Below are positions 9,948 through 19,264 of a DNA stretch of 52,454 nucleotides, piece by piece. How positions within the stretch are numbered: position 1 is the stretch's first letter; every line of letters begins with the position of its first letter. The stretch is from Desulfuromonas sp. (lineage in GTDB: Bacteria; Desulfobacterota; Desulfuromonadia; Desulfuromonadales; Geopsychrobacteraceae). The notes beneath the pieces were generated by a model that was not told the origin of the DNA, did no database searches, and was given only the letters and a program-made list of their open reading frames with translations. The translations under genes were made by a program, and so were the position numbers. The stretch covers positions 1 through 52,454 of the forward strand of contig PKUC01000002.1 of the NCBI GenBank assembly GCA_002868865.1, read 5' to 3'.

Positions 9948-11287
9948 AGATCTTTCTGCCAGTTTTTACCGCGGCCGACTCCGTAATAATCGAACCCTTG
10001 CAGAGTCAACCACTCGGGATCATAAATGTTACGGCCATCAAAGATCGTCGGCTGACGCAACTGCGAGCGGATTTCGGTAAAATCGGGGCTGCGAAACTCC
10101 TGCCATTCGGTTATCACCACCAGAGCATCTGCACCCGTCAGGGTTTCCTCCGGAGTCTGGCAGAAGAGCAGGTCCGCCCGGTCACCATAAATCCTCCGAG
10201 CCTCATTCATCGCCTGCGGGTCGTAAGCCTGAACCCGTGCACCGGCGGCCCATAACTGCTCCATCAGCACCCGGCTGGGTGCTTCACGCATATCGTCGGT
10301 CCCCGGCTTGAATGCCAGTCCCCACAGGGCGATGACGACACCTTTTAATTGACCATCAAAATGGCTGTGGATCTTCTTATAGAGGAGCGATTTCTGCTCG
10401 GTATTGACCGTTTCCACGGCATTGAGCAATCGAGCCTCGTATCCGGCCTGATGGGCAGTTCGTCCCAGCGCCTGCACATCTTTCGGAAAGCAGGATCCGC
10501 CATATCCGGCACCGGGATAGATAAAGGAATAGCCGATCCGTGAATCCGAGCCGATACCATGACGCACCTGTTCGATGTCGGCGCCGACCCGCTCGGCAAT
10601 ATTGGCCAGTTCGTTCATGAAGCTGATCTTTGTCGCGAGCATGGCGTTTGCCGCATACTTGGTCAGTTCCGCTGAGCGCACATCCATGACCACCATACGA
10701 TCCCGATTCCGATTAAATGGTGCATAAAGAACCTTGAGCAGCTCCGTTGTGCGTGGATTTTCTGTCCCGACCACGACCCGGTCCGGCTTCATGAAGTCAG
10801 CGATGGCGTTCCCCTCTTTGAGAAACTCCGGATTGGAAACGACATCAAACTCAAAATCCACCCCCCGATCATCCAGGGCTTTCTGAACTTCGCGACGTAC
10901 CAAATCGGCAGTTCCAACAGGCACCGTCGATTTGTCGACAACAATCCGGTAGTCCGTCAAGCGCTCCCCGATGCTGCGCGCAACAGCAAGGACATACTGC
11001 AGATCCGCAGAACCGTCCTCATCCGGCGGAGTTCCTACCGCAATAAACTGAAACAGACCATGCGCAACAGCAGCATCGATATCGGCGGTAAACTCCAGCC
11101 GCCCGGCCCGAGCATTGCTCTGAATCAGTTCGGTCAGCCCAGGTTCATAGATCGGCACCTGACCCTTTTGCAGCATCTCTATTTTATCTTGGTCAATATC
11201 AACACAAACGACATCGTTTCCTGCCTCGGCGAGACAGGCGCCGGTGACAAGACCGACGTAGCCTGAACCAAAAATGGTCACCTTCAT
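9944..11287 (-). CDS. ugd: UDP-glucose 6-dehydrogenase
   Basis: 447 residues. [19 protein letters not shown] is the NAD site and [18 protein letters not shown] holds the catalytic cysteine, the classical UDP-glucose dehydrogenase form. The central [20 protein letters not shown] and the C-terminal [17 protein letters not shown] also match. It oxidises UDP-glucose to UDP-glucuronate, the substrate of the 4-epimerase at 5746. Its placement inside the heptose operon (26 bases after hldE, overlapping gmhB) suggests that the uronic acid is used in the LPS core rather than only in a capsule. Confidence 0.95.
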   Translation of the reverse strand: MKVTIFGSGYVGLVTGACLAEAGNDVVCVDIDQDKIEMLQKGQVPIYEPGLTELIQSNARAGRLEFTADIDAAVAHGLFQFIAVGTPPDEDGSADLQYVLAVARSIGERLTDYRIVVDKSTVPVGTADLVRREVQKALDDRGVDFEFDVVSNPEFLKEGNAIADFMKPDRVVVGTENPRTTELLKVLYAPFNRNRDRMVVMDVRSAELTKYAANAMLATKISFMNELANIAERVGADIEQVRHGIGSDSRIGYSFIYPGAGYGGSCFPKDVQALGRTAHQAGYEARLLNAVETVNTEQKSLLYKKIHSHFDGQLKGVVIALWGLAFKPGTDDMREAPSRVLMEQLWAAGARVQAYDPQAMNEARRIYGDRADLLFCQTPEETLTGADALVVITEWQEFRSPDFTEIRSQLRQPTIFDGRNIYDPEWLTLQGFDYYGVGRGKNWQKDL

Positions 11288-11313
11288 GAAGTTTTCCCTC
11301 TTATAAATTTGGC

Positions 11314-12786
11314 CTATACAGCCGGGTCATTATATTGCTGGACTATTTTTTCGATCAGGCTGGTGGTTGATTTGCCGTCGACAAAGGTAATCAACTCGAC
11401 ACGACCACCATCACGTTCCACAACATCTTTGCCCACAACCGCCTCGGCTGTGTAGTCCCCACCCTTGACGAGAATATCCGGGCGGACGATCTTGATCAGC
11501 TCATACGGCGTATCTTCATCAAAGATCACCAGATAATCGACACAATCGAGAGCTGCCAGGATATGAGCCCGCTCCTGCTGTTCGATCAGTGGACGCAGCT
11601 CCCCCTTCAGTCGCCGGATCGACCGGTCCGAATTCAGACCCAGCACAAGAACATCACCGAGCTGTTTTGCCTTCTGCAGGTATTTCACATGACCGACATG
11701 CAGTAGATCGAAACAACCATTGGTAAACACAACCGTCTTTTTCTGCGCCTTCACGTCTTCCAGAATATCCTGCAGGACGTCTGGAGCAACAATCTTATGA
11801 TCTTCGTGATGTGACGGAAGAGCTGCTTCGAGAATCTCCTGCGGAGAAACGGTCGATGTCCCAATTTTACCGACCACGACCCCGGCCGCAACGTTGGAGA
11901 GCCAGGCAGCCTCTTCGAGGCGGAGACCTGCCGCAATTCCGGCGCCCAATACCGCAAGGACAGTATCACCGGCACCCGTCACATCAAAAACCTCGCGGGC
12001 CTTGGTGGAAAGATGCGTTTCATCTTTCCCGGTAAAAATGGTCATTCCCTCTTCACTGCGGGTCAGAACAAGGCTTTCCAATTGATAATCAGCGATCAAT
12101 GCGCGGCCGATCTGAATCAAATCAGAGGAACGTCGCAGAGACCGTCCCGTCGCAAGCTCTGCTTCAGCGCGGTTTGGCGTCAGCAGCGTCGCACCTGTAT
12201 AGCGGCTATAGTCGGCTCCCTTGGGATCAACGATAACTGGAATTTTCAACTGTTTTGCGTGGCTGATCAGGGTCTGTAAAACCGTCGGGGTTAAAACACC
12301 CTTGAGGTAGTCAGAAACCAATATCGCCTGATAAGACCGGTCACAAGACAAGAAGATGTCGATAAGCTTCTGTTCTGTAACTACGCTAAGCAGCGACGTC
12401 TTTTCACGATCGATACGCAGCATCTGTTGATTGTTCGCCACGATTCTCGTTTTACGGGTCGTCGTCCGTTGCGGATCGGCAACAACTCCCTGAACATCAA
12501 TCGACAAAGCCTGCAGTTGACGTGTCAGTTCGCGACCGTCGGGATCATCGCCAACGACGCTGGCAACATCGACCATGCAGCCCAGAGCCAACAGATTATT
12601 TATGACATTACCGGCTCCACCGAGACGCAGGTCTTCATCACTCACACCAACCACAGGGACAGGAGCCTCGGGAGATATCCTCGCAGCATGTCCCCACAGA
12701 TATTCGTCCAGCATTAAATCGCCAACGACGAGGATTCGTGTCTGCTTGAATGCATTCAAAATCTTTTTCATATTTTGGTCGTTCAT
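11314..12786 (-). CDS. hldE: Bifunctional heptose-7-phosphate kinase / heptose-1-phosphate adenylyltransferase HldE
   Basis: 490 residues, the normal fused length. Residues about 10-325 form a ribokinase-fold sugar kinase ([24 protein letters not shown], and the catalytic [14 protein letters not shown]). Residues about 350-490 form the cytidylyltransferase-like domain with [17 protein letters not shown] and its HxGH motif, then [17 protein letters not shown]. It makes heptose-1,7-bisphosphate and, after GmhB acts, ADP-heptose. It lies 22 bases after gmhA. Confidence 0.96.
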   Translation of the reverse strand: MNDQNMKKILNAFKQTRILVVGDLMLDEYLWGHAARISPEAPVPVVGVSDEDLRLGGAGNVINNLLALGCMVDVASVVGDDPDGRELTRQLQALSIDVQGVVADPQRTTTRKTRIVANNQQMLRIDREKTSLLSVVTEQKLIDIFLSCDRSYQAILVSDYLKGVLTPTVLQTLISHAKQLKIPVIVDPKGADYSRYTGATLLTPNRAEAELATGRSLRRSSDLIQIGRALIADYQLESLVLTRSEEGMTIFTGKDETHLSTKAREVFDVTGAGDTVLAVLGAGIAAGLRLEEAAWLSNVAAGVVVGKIGTSTVSPQEILEAALPSHHEDHKIVAPDVLQDILEDVKAQKKTVVFTNGCFDLLHVGHVKYLQKAKQLGDVLVLGLNSDRSIRRLKGELRPLIEQQERAHILAALDCVDYLVIFDEDTPYELIKIVRPDILVKGGDYTAEAVVGKDVVERDGGRVELITFVDGKSTTSLIEKIVQQYNDPAV

Positions 12787-12808
12787 CTATACTCCACGAA
12801 TTCAGACC

Positions 12809-13393
12809 TTAACACAGGTCGGAGTGCGCACAAGCTTCCTGCTCTATGAGGTCACACAGGATATGTATAATCGCAACATGAGCTTCTTGAATCAGTGGTG
12901 TCGATTCAGAAGGGACCGTTAGATCGGCATCCACGATTTCAGAAATCTGGCCCCCATCTCGTCCCAAAAGACCCACGGTAAAGCACCCCGCTTGTCGTGC
13001 TACCAAAAGAGCTCTATGGACATTTTCGGACTGTCCACTTGTTGAAATACCAACAACAACATCACCGGATTCAACCAACGCTTCAACTTGACGGCTGAAG
13101 ATGGCATCAAAGCCGTAGTCATTCCCCACAGCGGTCAACACAGAGCTATCCGTTGTCAGGGCAACAGCAGGCAGCGCTTTGCGCTCCCTGAGAAATCGGC
13201 CGACAAGTTCTGCCGCAAAGTGTTGCGCATCAGCAGCAGATCCGCCGTTCCCCATGACCAGAACTTTTCGCCCTATTGAAAGGGCTTTTGATATTTCCTC
13301 GGCGCAACCGGCAATAGATTCCGTAAGCTCCTCGGCGACACGAGTCATAACTTCAAGATGAGAGGCAATATGCTTTTTGATATGATCCTGCAC
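12809..13393 (-). CDS. gmhA: Sedoheptulose-7-phosphate isomerase GmhA
   Basis: SIS-domain protein: VMGNGGSAADAQHFAAELVGRF, ALTTDSSVLTAVGNDYGF, GISTSGQSENV and the C-terminal EAHVAIIHILCDLIE are all GmhA signatures. It isomerises sedoheptulose 7-phosphate, the first step to LPS heptose. Start choice: the frame is open to a GTG at 13468, but that codon overlaps a likely extended -10 element; a GTG at 13393 preceded by TAGGAGT gives 194 residues beginning VQDHIKKHI, the usual GmhA size. First gene of the gmhA-hldE-ugd-gmhB unit. Confidence 0.94.
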   Translation of the reverse strand: MQDHIKKHIASHLEVMTRVAEELTESIAGCAEEISKALSIGRKVLVMGNGGSAADAQHFAAELVGRFLRERKALPAVALTTDSSVLTAVGNDYGFDAIFSRQVEALVESGDVVVGISTSGQSENVHRALLVARQAGCFTVGLLGRDGGQISEIVDADLTVPSESTPLIQEAHVAIIHILCDLIEQEACAHSDLC

Positions 13394-13458
13394 AACAATA
13401 CTCCTATGCGAAGTGCAATGGATTTCAGGTGTCCCAAAATCAAGAAAAACAGGACGGG

Positions 13459-13467
13459 ATGATATCA
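13459..13467 (-). promoter_or_regulatory. Candidate extended -10 promoter of the gmhA operon
   Basis: On the minus strand the sequence TGATATCAT is an extended -10 (TGnTATCAT, five of six to consensus). No convincing -35 is seen, which is tolerated for extended -10 promoters. It lies in the 190-base divergent gap between gmhA and the GT9 gene and would give a leader of about 60 bases to the GTG at 13393. No clear promoter was found for the plus-strand gene in the same gap. Confidence 0.4.
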
Positions 13468-13583
13468 CAAAATGGGGGAAAAGTTCTTTTCTGTTTTTGA
13501 AGTTTCCGTTTGCATCTCAGTGGACTTTCTATAGACTACACACCGCTTTCCAAACGATATAGAATCGTGACGAGGTCAGGTCA

Positions 13584-14636
13584 ATGTTCAAAACACCACC
13601 CAAAAACCTGTGTATCTTACGGCTATCGGCCATTGGCGACGTCACACATGTGCTTCCGGCGCTGCGGACAATTCAAGCGCACTGGCCACACACCAATATC
13701 ACCTGGGTTATCGGTAAAGCAGAAGCCACCTTGGTCAACGGAATAAACGGTGTCGAATTTATCATTTTTGACAAGAGCAAGGGGCTAGCGGCCTACCGTG
13801 AGTTAAAAAAGACACTCAATCATCGTCAGTTTGACGTTCTTCTTCACATGCAGGTTTCTCTGCGGTCTAGCATTGCAAGCCTTATGATCAAGGCCCCCAT
13901 CAGGATCGGTTTTGACCGAAGAAGAGCTCGTAACGGTCAGTGGCTCTTTACAAATGTCAAAATAGCGGAAAAATCATCTCAGCATGTTCTCGACAGCTTC
14001 CTGGAATTTCCACGTCTCATGGGTCTTGAAACAACTGATCCGTGCTGGGACCTGCCGATTTCAACGGGGGCTGAACATTTTATAGAGTCTCTCGCACCCA
14101 CTGACAATCGATACATTGCAATTAACGCCTGCAGCAGTAATCGCGCACGCAACTGGCGCAATTGGGCAATCGATGCCTACGCGGCAGTGATCGACTACGC
14201 CTACGAGAACTATGGTGTCAGAACGGTGCTCACAGGCGGTCCCGATTCCCTCGAAAAAAACTATGCTCTCCAGATAACTGAAGCAACACGACATAAGCCG
14301 ATATCAACAGTAGGTCAGACAACACTCCCCCAACTGGCAGCCCTCCTAAAACGCGCCGAGGTTTTAATTGCCCCAGACACGGGACCAGCGCACATCGCTA
14401 CTGCGGTCAACACACCTGTCATAGGCCTATACGCCAGCTCCAACCCGAAAAGGACCGGTCCCTACCGTTCGCTCACCACAACAGTAGACAAATACCCTCA
14501 GGCAATCGCAGACGAATTCAAAAAAGACGTTGATCATGTACGGTGGGGGCAACGGGTACGTAACCCAAACGTCATGAATTTGATCACGGTTCAAGAGGTT
14601 AAGGAGATGCTCAATAAGATACTGTCATCGCGGTAG
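13584..14636 (+). CDS. Glycosyltransferase family 9 (heptosyltransferase WaaC/WaaF-like)
   Basis: 350 residues, the only plus-strand gene before 48 kb. The N-terminus LCILRLSAIGDVTHVLPALR is the classic GT9 start with the catalytic Asp of the SAIGDV motif; the C-terminal half has IAPDTGPAHIATAVNTPVIG and the NPKRTGPYR segment typical of heptosyltransferase I-like enzymes. It likely transfers heptose from ADP-heptose to Kdo or to another heptose of the inner core, at the cytoplasmic face of the inner membrane. GAGG lies before the ATG. It diverges from gmhA and converges on the lipid kinase gene, overlapping its end by 12 bases; no terminator is visible there. Which heptose it adds cannot be told. 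Confidence 0.87.
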   Translation: MFKTPPKNLCILRLSAIGDVTHVLPALRTIQAHWPHTNITWVIGKAEATLVNGINGVEFIIFDKSKGLAAYRELKKTLNHRQFDVLLHMQVSLRSSIASLMIKAPIRIGFDRRRARNGQWLFTNVKIAEKSSQHVLDSFLEFPRLMGLETTDPCWDLPISTGAEHFIESLAPTDNRYIAINACSSNRARNWRNWAIDAYAAVIDYAYENYGVRTVLTGGPDSLEKNYALQITEATRHKPISTVGQTTLPQLAALLKRAEVLIAPDTGPAHIATAVNTPVIGLYASSNPKRTGPYRSLTTTVDKYPQAIADEFKKDVDHVRWGQRVRNPNVMNLITVQEVKEMLNKILSSR

Positions 14637-15503
14637 AATCATCGTTATAGGATTTGACGCCAGAGAAATTTTGGCAGGAAAACACGAAACGTCATCACCA
14701 TCAACCTGCACAGCAACACCCTCCCCATCGATACGCACCTCCCCTGTCGTAAAAAAATGAGACATCGACCGTGGAAAGGGTTTTCTGATCAGTAAAAAAA
14801 AAGAATAGAGCAGCAAGGCGAAACGTCCGGGGCGAGTCAGCACACAGACCTCAAGCGATGATTTACGAAGCGACGCAGATGGACTTAAAACAAAGCGACC
14901 GCCATAATAGCGGGCATTGGAAACAACCACACCATATCCGCTTACGCTCTGACCATTGCCATCGTTCACTAATATCTGTGGGAAGGGATAACGCCAGTAG
15001 GTACGCAACGCGCTGTAAACATAAGCAAACTTACCCAGCCGGGCCTTCCAACGGCCATCCACACGCCTAACCACTTCTGCATCGAACCCAGCACTTGCCA
15101 TCAGGGTGAACAGACGCCCATCGATGCATCCAAGAAAGACGGGGGCTTCTAACCCTGTCAGGATTTGCTCGCAGGCCTTGTATACGTCGAAAGAAATTCC
15201 GACTTCAAGGGCAAAGACATTTGTAGTGCCAAGCGGAAGAAAAGCCAACGGAATCCCACCAGGGTACATCCCGTTAACAACTTCGTTCAATGTTCCATCA
15301 CCACCAGCGGCAACAATGAGCGTATAGTCCTCATCCTGGCATTGACGTGCCCGCCGCTCTGCATCACCCGCCGCACGGGTAAAATACAGAGTTACCGAAC
15401 AATTTCGATTCTGAAGATATTGTCTTGCTCCTTCAGCCAGAGCCCTCGCCTGCGAACCTGCTACCGGATTTGCAATCATCAGGATCCGCCGGTCGATAGT
15501 CAT
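14625..15503 (-). CDS. Diacylglycerol kinase-family lipid kinase (YegS/DgkB-like)
   Basis: 292 residues. The N-terminal catalytic domain shows NPVAGS, the nucleotide-binding VAAGGDGTLNEVVNGM and LPLGTTNVFALEVGI; the C-terminal beta-sandwich follows (SGYGVVVSNARYYGG, then VCVLTRP and the end VQVDGDDVSCFPAKISL). Members phosphorylate diacylglycerol or related lipids. The ATG overlaps the stop of the sulfatase-family gene by four bases (ATGA). This coupling matters: LtaS- and EptA-type enzymes leave diacylglycerol behind when they take a head group from a phospholipid, and a kinase would recycle it. The substrate is inferred, not shown. Confidence 0.85.
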   Translation of the reverse strand: MTIDRRILMIANPVAGSQARALAEGARQYLQNRNCSVTLYFTRAAGDAERRARQCQDEDYTLIVAAGGDGTLNEVVNGMYPGGIPLAFLPLGTTNVFALEVGISFDVYKACEQILTGLEAPVFLGCIDGRLFTLMASAGFDAEVVRRVDGRWKARLGKFAYVYSALRTYWRYPFPQILVNDGNGQSVSGYGVVVSNARYYGGRFVLSPSASLRKSSLEVCVLTRPGRFALLLYSFFLLIRKPFPRSMSHFFTTGEVRIDGEGVAVQVDGDDVSCFPAKISLASNPITMILPR

Positions 15504-17386
15504 TGTGTTGCCTTACTAAACCGTGAGAGTTCATCCATGACTGCAAGAATTCTGTTCTGGCGACTTCGATAAAAGAAACCAGAATCGGGATAGGGTTCAT
15601 CAAGGCGGGTAGTTACGGCATCATCAAACAGATGGCTGCCGGCTTTCATCGGAAAGTTTGCCTTAAACTCATCATCGACATAACCGACGCGACTCCAATC
15701 CGATACGAGAACATATTCGCGACGGTCTGGGCCAAACATATTGATTCCCGTTGAATAATCGGAAGGTGGATTTGTAACTCCCAGAATCGGCATAATCGTC
15801 GCGGGAATATCAACATGACTTGTCAAATAAGAAAACTCTTGAGGCTCCCGATCCGGCAGATAAAGAACCATGGGAACATGAGTCTGAGCATCCGTAAACG
15901 CGTTATTGTGACCCCATCGACCCGTATCCAAAAACTCTTCACCATGATCCCCGGTAATCATAACAAGCGTATTTGTCAATAAGCCAAGCGATGCCAGCTT
16001 TTCAAACACAGCCCCGAGCAGCGTATCGACGTGATAGCAAGAATTGATATACCGGTTCTTGATAAGTGGCAGGTCCTTGTCTAACCGCATTTTCAAGTAA
16101 TTTAAATCTTTCAGGTAGTCACTTTTAAGGATGTTGTTTTCAGAAAAGGTGTAGGGCGCATGGGGAGATTCAAGAAAAGCATAGGCAAAAAACGGCTGGT
16201 CGCCATCTGCGTTGTCGGTCAAAAAACGTATTAACTGAGCCACGGTCTGCTCGTCACGCCGATATCCGCGCCCCTTGACATTCTGTTGTAAACGAGCAGC
16301 CGGGACCGTTGAAAAAACAGTTTTGTCAAATTCAGGATAGGTCAACTTTTGACTGGCGAAGACACCAAATTCATACCCCTTATCCTGTAATACATCCAGC
16401 AGAACTGGACTCTTCTGCTGATCGATGAACTTGAACCAATAGGGTCCGGGCAAGCCATAAAACAGCGAAAAAATCCCCATCCGAGTAGCATTTCCACCGC
16501 TGAAATGCTGCAAAAATCGAAAACTATCCCGCGAAAACGCATCGGTGTGGGGCATGATTTCAGGCGACAGCATATCTGCCCGTAGTGATTCGACAGTAAT
16601 AAATAGAACATTGAGGGGCTGAACTGAAGAATCAACGATGAGGGAGGAGCGTGGATATTCTAACAGCCCGGACTGCGACTTAACTTCAACCCCTGCTGTC
16701 TTTTTCACCTCAAAGCCCATTTTTTTTGCCAGTTTTCGAAAAGTCAATGGCGTGTAAAATGGGAAGTGTTGTGCCGATTGCAAAACCGGTGTATATGCCT
16801 GAATCTGACTCACGCCATAAATCAGCCGATCACCGGCGGTCACAAACACAATAAAGAGAACTACGACCCGCAGAGAGAACCGAATTCTCTGACGACTGTC
16901 ACGCCCAAGCAGCCACCATAAGACCACATATAAAATAATTTCATACGCGAGGAGGATTGAGCCGCGCAAAAAAACCGAAAAAAATGTACTCGTAGTGCCC
17001 CCCAAAGATTCAATGCCGCCGGGTGTTTTCAGAAGATTCCAGACAAAACTATTTACATGAAATCCATAGAGGTCATAAATGAATGAGTCGGCATAGAGGA
17101 GGACAAAGGTCAGAGACGAAAACAAAACCGGAACAAAAAAAGAAAATAACTTTAGGCAGTTACTGAGCTTGTCAATTATAAAAAAGGGGGATAAAAACAA
17201 AAAAGACAACAAAACAGCAGGAAGAACATAAACGATGGACTGACTGAATAAAGCAAAATAACTAAATATGGTTTCTAAAAAATTTCCGTCCTGAACAACA
17301 GGAAAGAAAAAAGCAAGAAACGCAACAACACAAATATAATTAATTAAAAAAAACCTGGTTAGTACTGATTTAACTTTAGATTTCAT
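15500..17386 (-). CDS. Membrane sulfatase-fold protein of the LtaS/YejM (PbgA) type
   Basis: 628 residues: about five hydrophobic segments in residues 10-205, then a periplasmic alkaline-phosphatase-superfamily domain from about 255. FITVESLRADM and SGGNATRMGIFSLFYGL closely recall YejM/PbgA of enterobacteria; GDHGEEFLDTGRWGHNN is the C-terminal metal site. The expected catalytic set is complete: E266, T301 as nucleophile, D480 and H481. Two readings are possible: a PbgA-like regulator of LPS synthesis that binds lipid A, or an active phosphoethanolamine/phosphoglycerol transferase that decorates LPS. The complete active site and the coupled lipid kinase favour an enzyme; the YejM-like motifs favour the regulator. 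True sulfatase activity is unlikely since the nucleophile is Thr rather than Cys/Ser in a CxPxR motif. Confidence 0.8.
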   Translation of the reverse strand: MKSKVKSVLTRFFLINYICVVAFLAFFFPVVQDGNFLETIFSYFALFSQSIVYVLPAVLLSFLFLSPFFIIDKLSNCLKLFSFFVPVLFSSLTFVLLYADSFIYDLYGFHVNSFVWNLLKTPGGIESLGGTTSTFFSVFLRGSILLAYEIILYVVLWWLLGRDSRQRIRFSLRVVVLFIVFVTAGDRLIYGVSQIQAYTPVLQSAQHFPFYTPLTFRKLAKKMGFEVKKTAGVEVKSQSGLLEYPRSSLIVDSSVQPLNVLFITVESLRADMLSPEIMPHTDAFSRDSFRFLQHFSGGNATRMGIFSLFYGLPGPYWFKFIDQQKSPVLLDVLQDKGYEFGVFASQKLTYPEFDKTVFSTVPAARLQQNVKGRGYRRDEQTVAQLIRFLTDNADGDQPFFAYAFLESPHAPYTFSENNILKSDYLKDLNYLKMRLDKDLPLIKNRYINSCYHVDTLLGAVFEKLASLGLLTNTLVMITGDHGEEFLDTGRWGHNNAFTDAQTHVPMVLYLPDREPQEFSYLTSHVDIPATIMPILGVTNPPSDYSTGINMFGPDRREYVLVSDWSRVGYVDDEFKANFPMKAGSHLFDDAVTTRLDEPYPDSGFFYRSRQNRILAVMDELSRFSKATQ

Positions 17387-17405
17387 ATCGCGGATCGAGG
17401 AAAAC

Positions 17406-18152
17406 CTAACTCGTTTTCCTATAGCCCTTCATCAGAGAGTTCCAGTCCTGATCTAAAAAGTGAAAATCAGGAGAATTATTTTTAAACTTATTCAATGATC
17501 TTTTCAGACGATATAAAGTTGCGCGCTTCCACCGCCCATCACTTCGAATTGCCCCCTTATCAAAATCGATCAAAGTAAAGTTAGATTTATTATCTATCAG
17601 TATATTTCTGGCATTTAAATCGGCGTGAAAAACACCTGCATCATGAAAACGGCGAATGAGTCTACCGAGAGAAACCCACAATTTCTCATCAAGGCGGCCC
17701 AACATCAACGCGTCTGCGAACGTTACAGAAGCAGGAATGAATTCTGTGATCAGGTCGGCGCGATAAAACAACCCGCAACGCTGTACCGTAGCAGCAACCG
17801 GGCGTGGCACAGGAAATCCCATCTGAAAAAGTTTTGAAAGCAAGTTCCACTCGCGCCATGGTCGACTGGATTCCAACGAAAGAAACAGGTAACGGTCACT
17901 CACTGCTCGCGCCACAAATCCACCACGACGATAATGCCTTAAAACGACTTTTTTCTCATCGACGTTAAAAAAATAAGCATCACCACGGCCAACAGCCTGA
18001 CCAAAGTTTTTTTCTGGATCTACACGACGGCAAACATCAAGGTATATTTCTAAAGATAGGCCGACATAAGATTTGTCGAACAGAACAGTGATTGTATTGA
18101 ATTTTTCAACGGTTGGAATAACTTTAATATCGACCGGAGTATAAGCAATCAT
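17406..18152 (-). CDS. kdkA: Kdo kinase, KdkA/WaaP-family LPS kinase
   Basis: 248 residues. Protein-kinase-like fold of the LPS-kinase family: KKVVLRHYRRGG holds the ATP-binding Lys, RPWREWNLLSKL the helix C Glu, FHADLNARNILID the catalytic loop (H176, D178, N183) and LIDFDKG the metal-binding Asp. LRHYRRGG with SRPWREW is characteristic of KdkA, which phosphorylates the first Kdo on lipid A. The reported frame opens on a TTG at 18155 just before ATG 18152; I use the ATG. It begins five bases after the preceding gene. Together with waaA downstream this suggests an inner core with phosphorylated Kdo, as in Haemophilus and Vibrio. Confidence 0.85.
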   Translation of the reverse strand: MIAYTPVDIKVIPTVEKFNTITVLFDKSYVGLSLEIYLDVCRRVDPEKNFGQAVGRGDAYFFNVDEKKVVLRHYRRGGFVARAVSDRYLFLSLESSRPWREWNLLSKLFQMGFPVPRPVAATVQRCGLFYRADLITEFIPASVTFADALMLGRLDEKLWVSLGRLIRRFHDAGVFHADLNARNILIDNKSNFTLIDFDKGAIRSDGRWKRATLYRLKRSLNKFKNNSPDFHFLDQDWNSLMKGYRKTS

Positions 18153-18156
18153 CAAA

Positions 18157-19224
18157 CTAGCTTCTTCTCATCAAATAATCACAGATCCTCTCCGTCGCCA
18201 TTCCGTCCGTAGAGCCAACCAGTGCCTCTGTGTATTCTTTTCGTTTTTTTGAATACATTTCAGGATTTCTCAACTGGGTAGAAACAACAGAATGAAGCTC
18301 ATTGTAACGAGAGGAATGTGCGCCTAAATCATAATAGTTACGAATGTCTGGGTCCATCCTTCTGTTAAACCGATAACGAAGTGGCCCTCGATATGTCCAG
18401 CGTAATTTCAAAAAATCACACCAAACTATAGGCTTATCAAGTGCTGCAAACTCAAACAGCGCAGAAGACGCCTCACTGATCAGTAGATCAGCGGTTACCA
18501 TGAAAGGAACCAGAGATTGTTCCTCCATTCTGGCCAGATATACATGAGGATATCGCTCCCAAACAGTCAACTTTTTTCTCTGCTTCTCGTAGCGTTTTTT
18601 GATCAACGAAAAATAATGGGCTTTTATAATTATGTTGTAATCATCGAAGTCCTCTGGAAAATGATCAGGAAAACACTCGAGCGAACTTGGATAAAATGTC
18701 GGCGCATAAAGAATCGTTGATTTTGTCGGATCGAGGCCACATGCAGACAGATTGATGCCCGCCTCCTCTCCTTTGAACGCTGCATCAAGCTTGGCGAATC
18801 CGGTTTTGACAAAGTTGTTCTCGGGATACATCTCCTTAATCAGTGAATACCTGCCTTCACCCTCGACAAAACGAACTGTCATCGGTGTCGATGATTTTGT
18901 GTAATAACTCATCTTCGGTCCAACGCCATGGCCGAACTGGGCTGACTTCGAAAATTCGTGGAGTTCATCCAAGCCATCAAAACGATTCCCGAAGATCACC
19001 CAATCAGCTTTTTGCTGTAGATAATAGGAAAGCGCTTCTCGACTATCACTGACCCAATGCACAGGAACGTTCTCATTTTTTACAACATCATCAAATAACT
19101 CACGGAAATCACTATTATGGTAAATCACTAAGCAACATTCACAATTATTCTCACGCAGTAGCCTTGCAACAGGAAGGTATTGCGGAAGGTAATAAAACTC
19201 TTGAACATCGAATAGAATTTTCAT
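18157..19224 (-). CDS. CDP-glycerol glycerophosphotransferase-family protein
   Basis: 355 residues, GT-B-like. FGHGVGPKMSYYTKS, a KTGFAKLD stretch, ILYAPTFYPSSLECFP and ISEASSALFEFAALDKPIVW follow the order of motifs of the TagB/TagF-type family, although the usual SDYSS is SEASS. There is no signal peptide or clear membrane helix; it would act at the cytoplasmic face. The family moves phospho-alcohols (glycerol or ribitol phosphate) from a CDP donor to a glycan. The next gene upstream, 40 bases away, is a LicC-like cytidylyltransferase that could make that donor, and kdkA follows. Acceptor and phospho-alcohol are unknown. Confidence 0.65.
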   Translation of the reverse strand: MKILFDVQEFYYLPQYLPVARLLRENNCECCLVIYHNSDFRELFDDVVKNENVPVHWVSDSREALSYYLQQKADWVIFGNRFDGLDELHEFSKSAQFGHGVGPKMSYYTKSSTPMTVRFVEGEGRYSLIKEMYPENNFVKTGFAKLDAAFKGEEAGINLSACGLDPTKSTILYAPTFYPSSLECFPDHFPEDFDDYNIIIKAHYFSLIKKRYEKQRKKLTVWERYPHVYLARMEEQSLVPFMVTADLLISEASSALFEFAALDKPIVWCDFLKLRWTYRGPLRYRFNRRMDPDIRNYYDLGAHSSRYNELHSVVSTQLRNPEMYSKKRKEYTEALVGSTDGMATERICDYLMRRS

Positions 19225-19264
19225 AGGGAAACAAAGTTATTCAATAATGACAGGCACTTGAACA

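Noticed and set aside
13500-13583. Promoter for the GT9 gene (TTGCAT with TAGACT, or TATAGA)
   Set aside because: Hexamers match poorly or have wrong spacing; not called.
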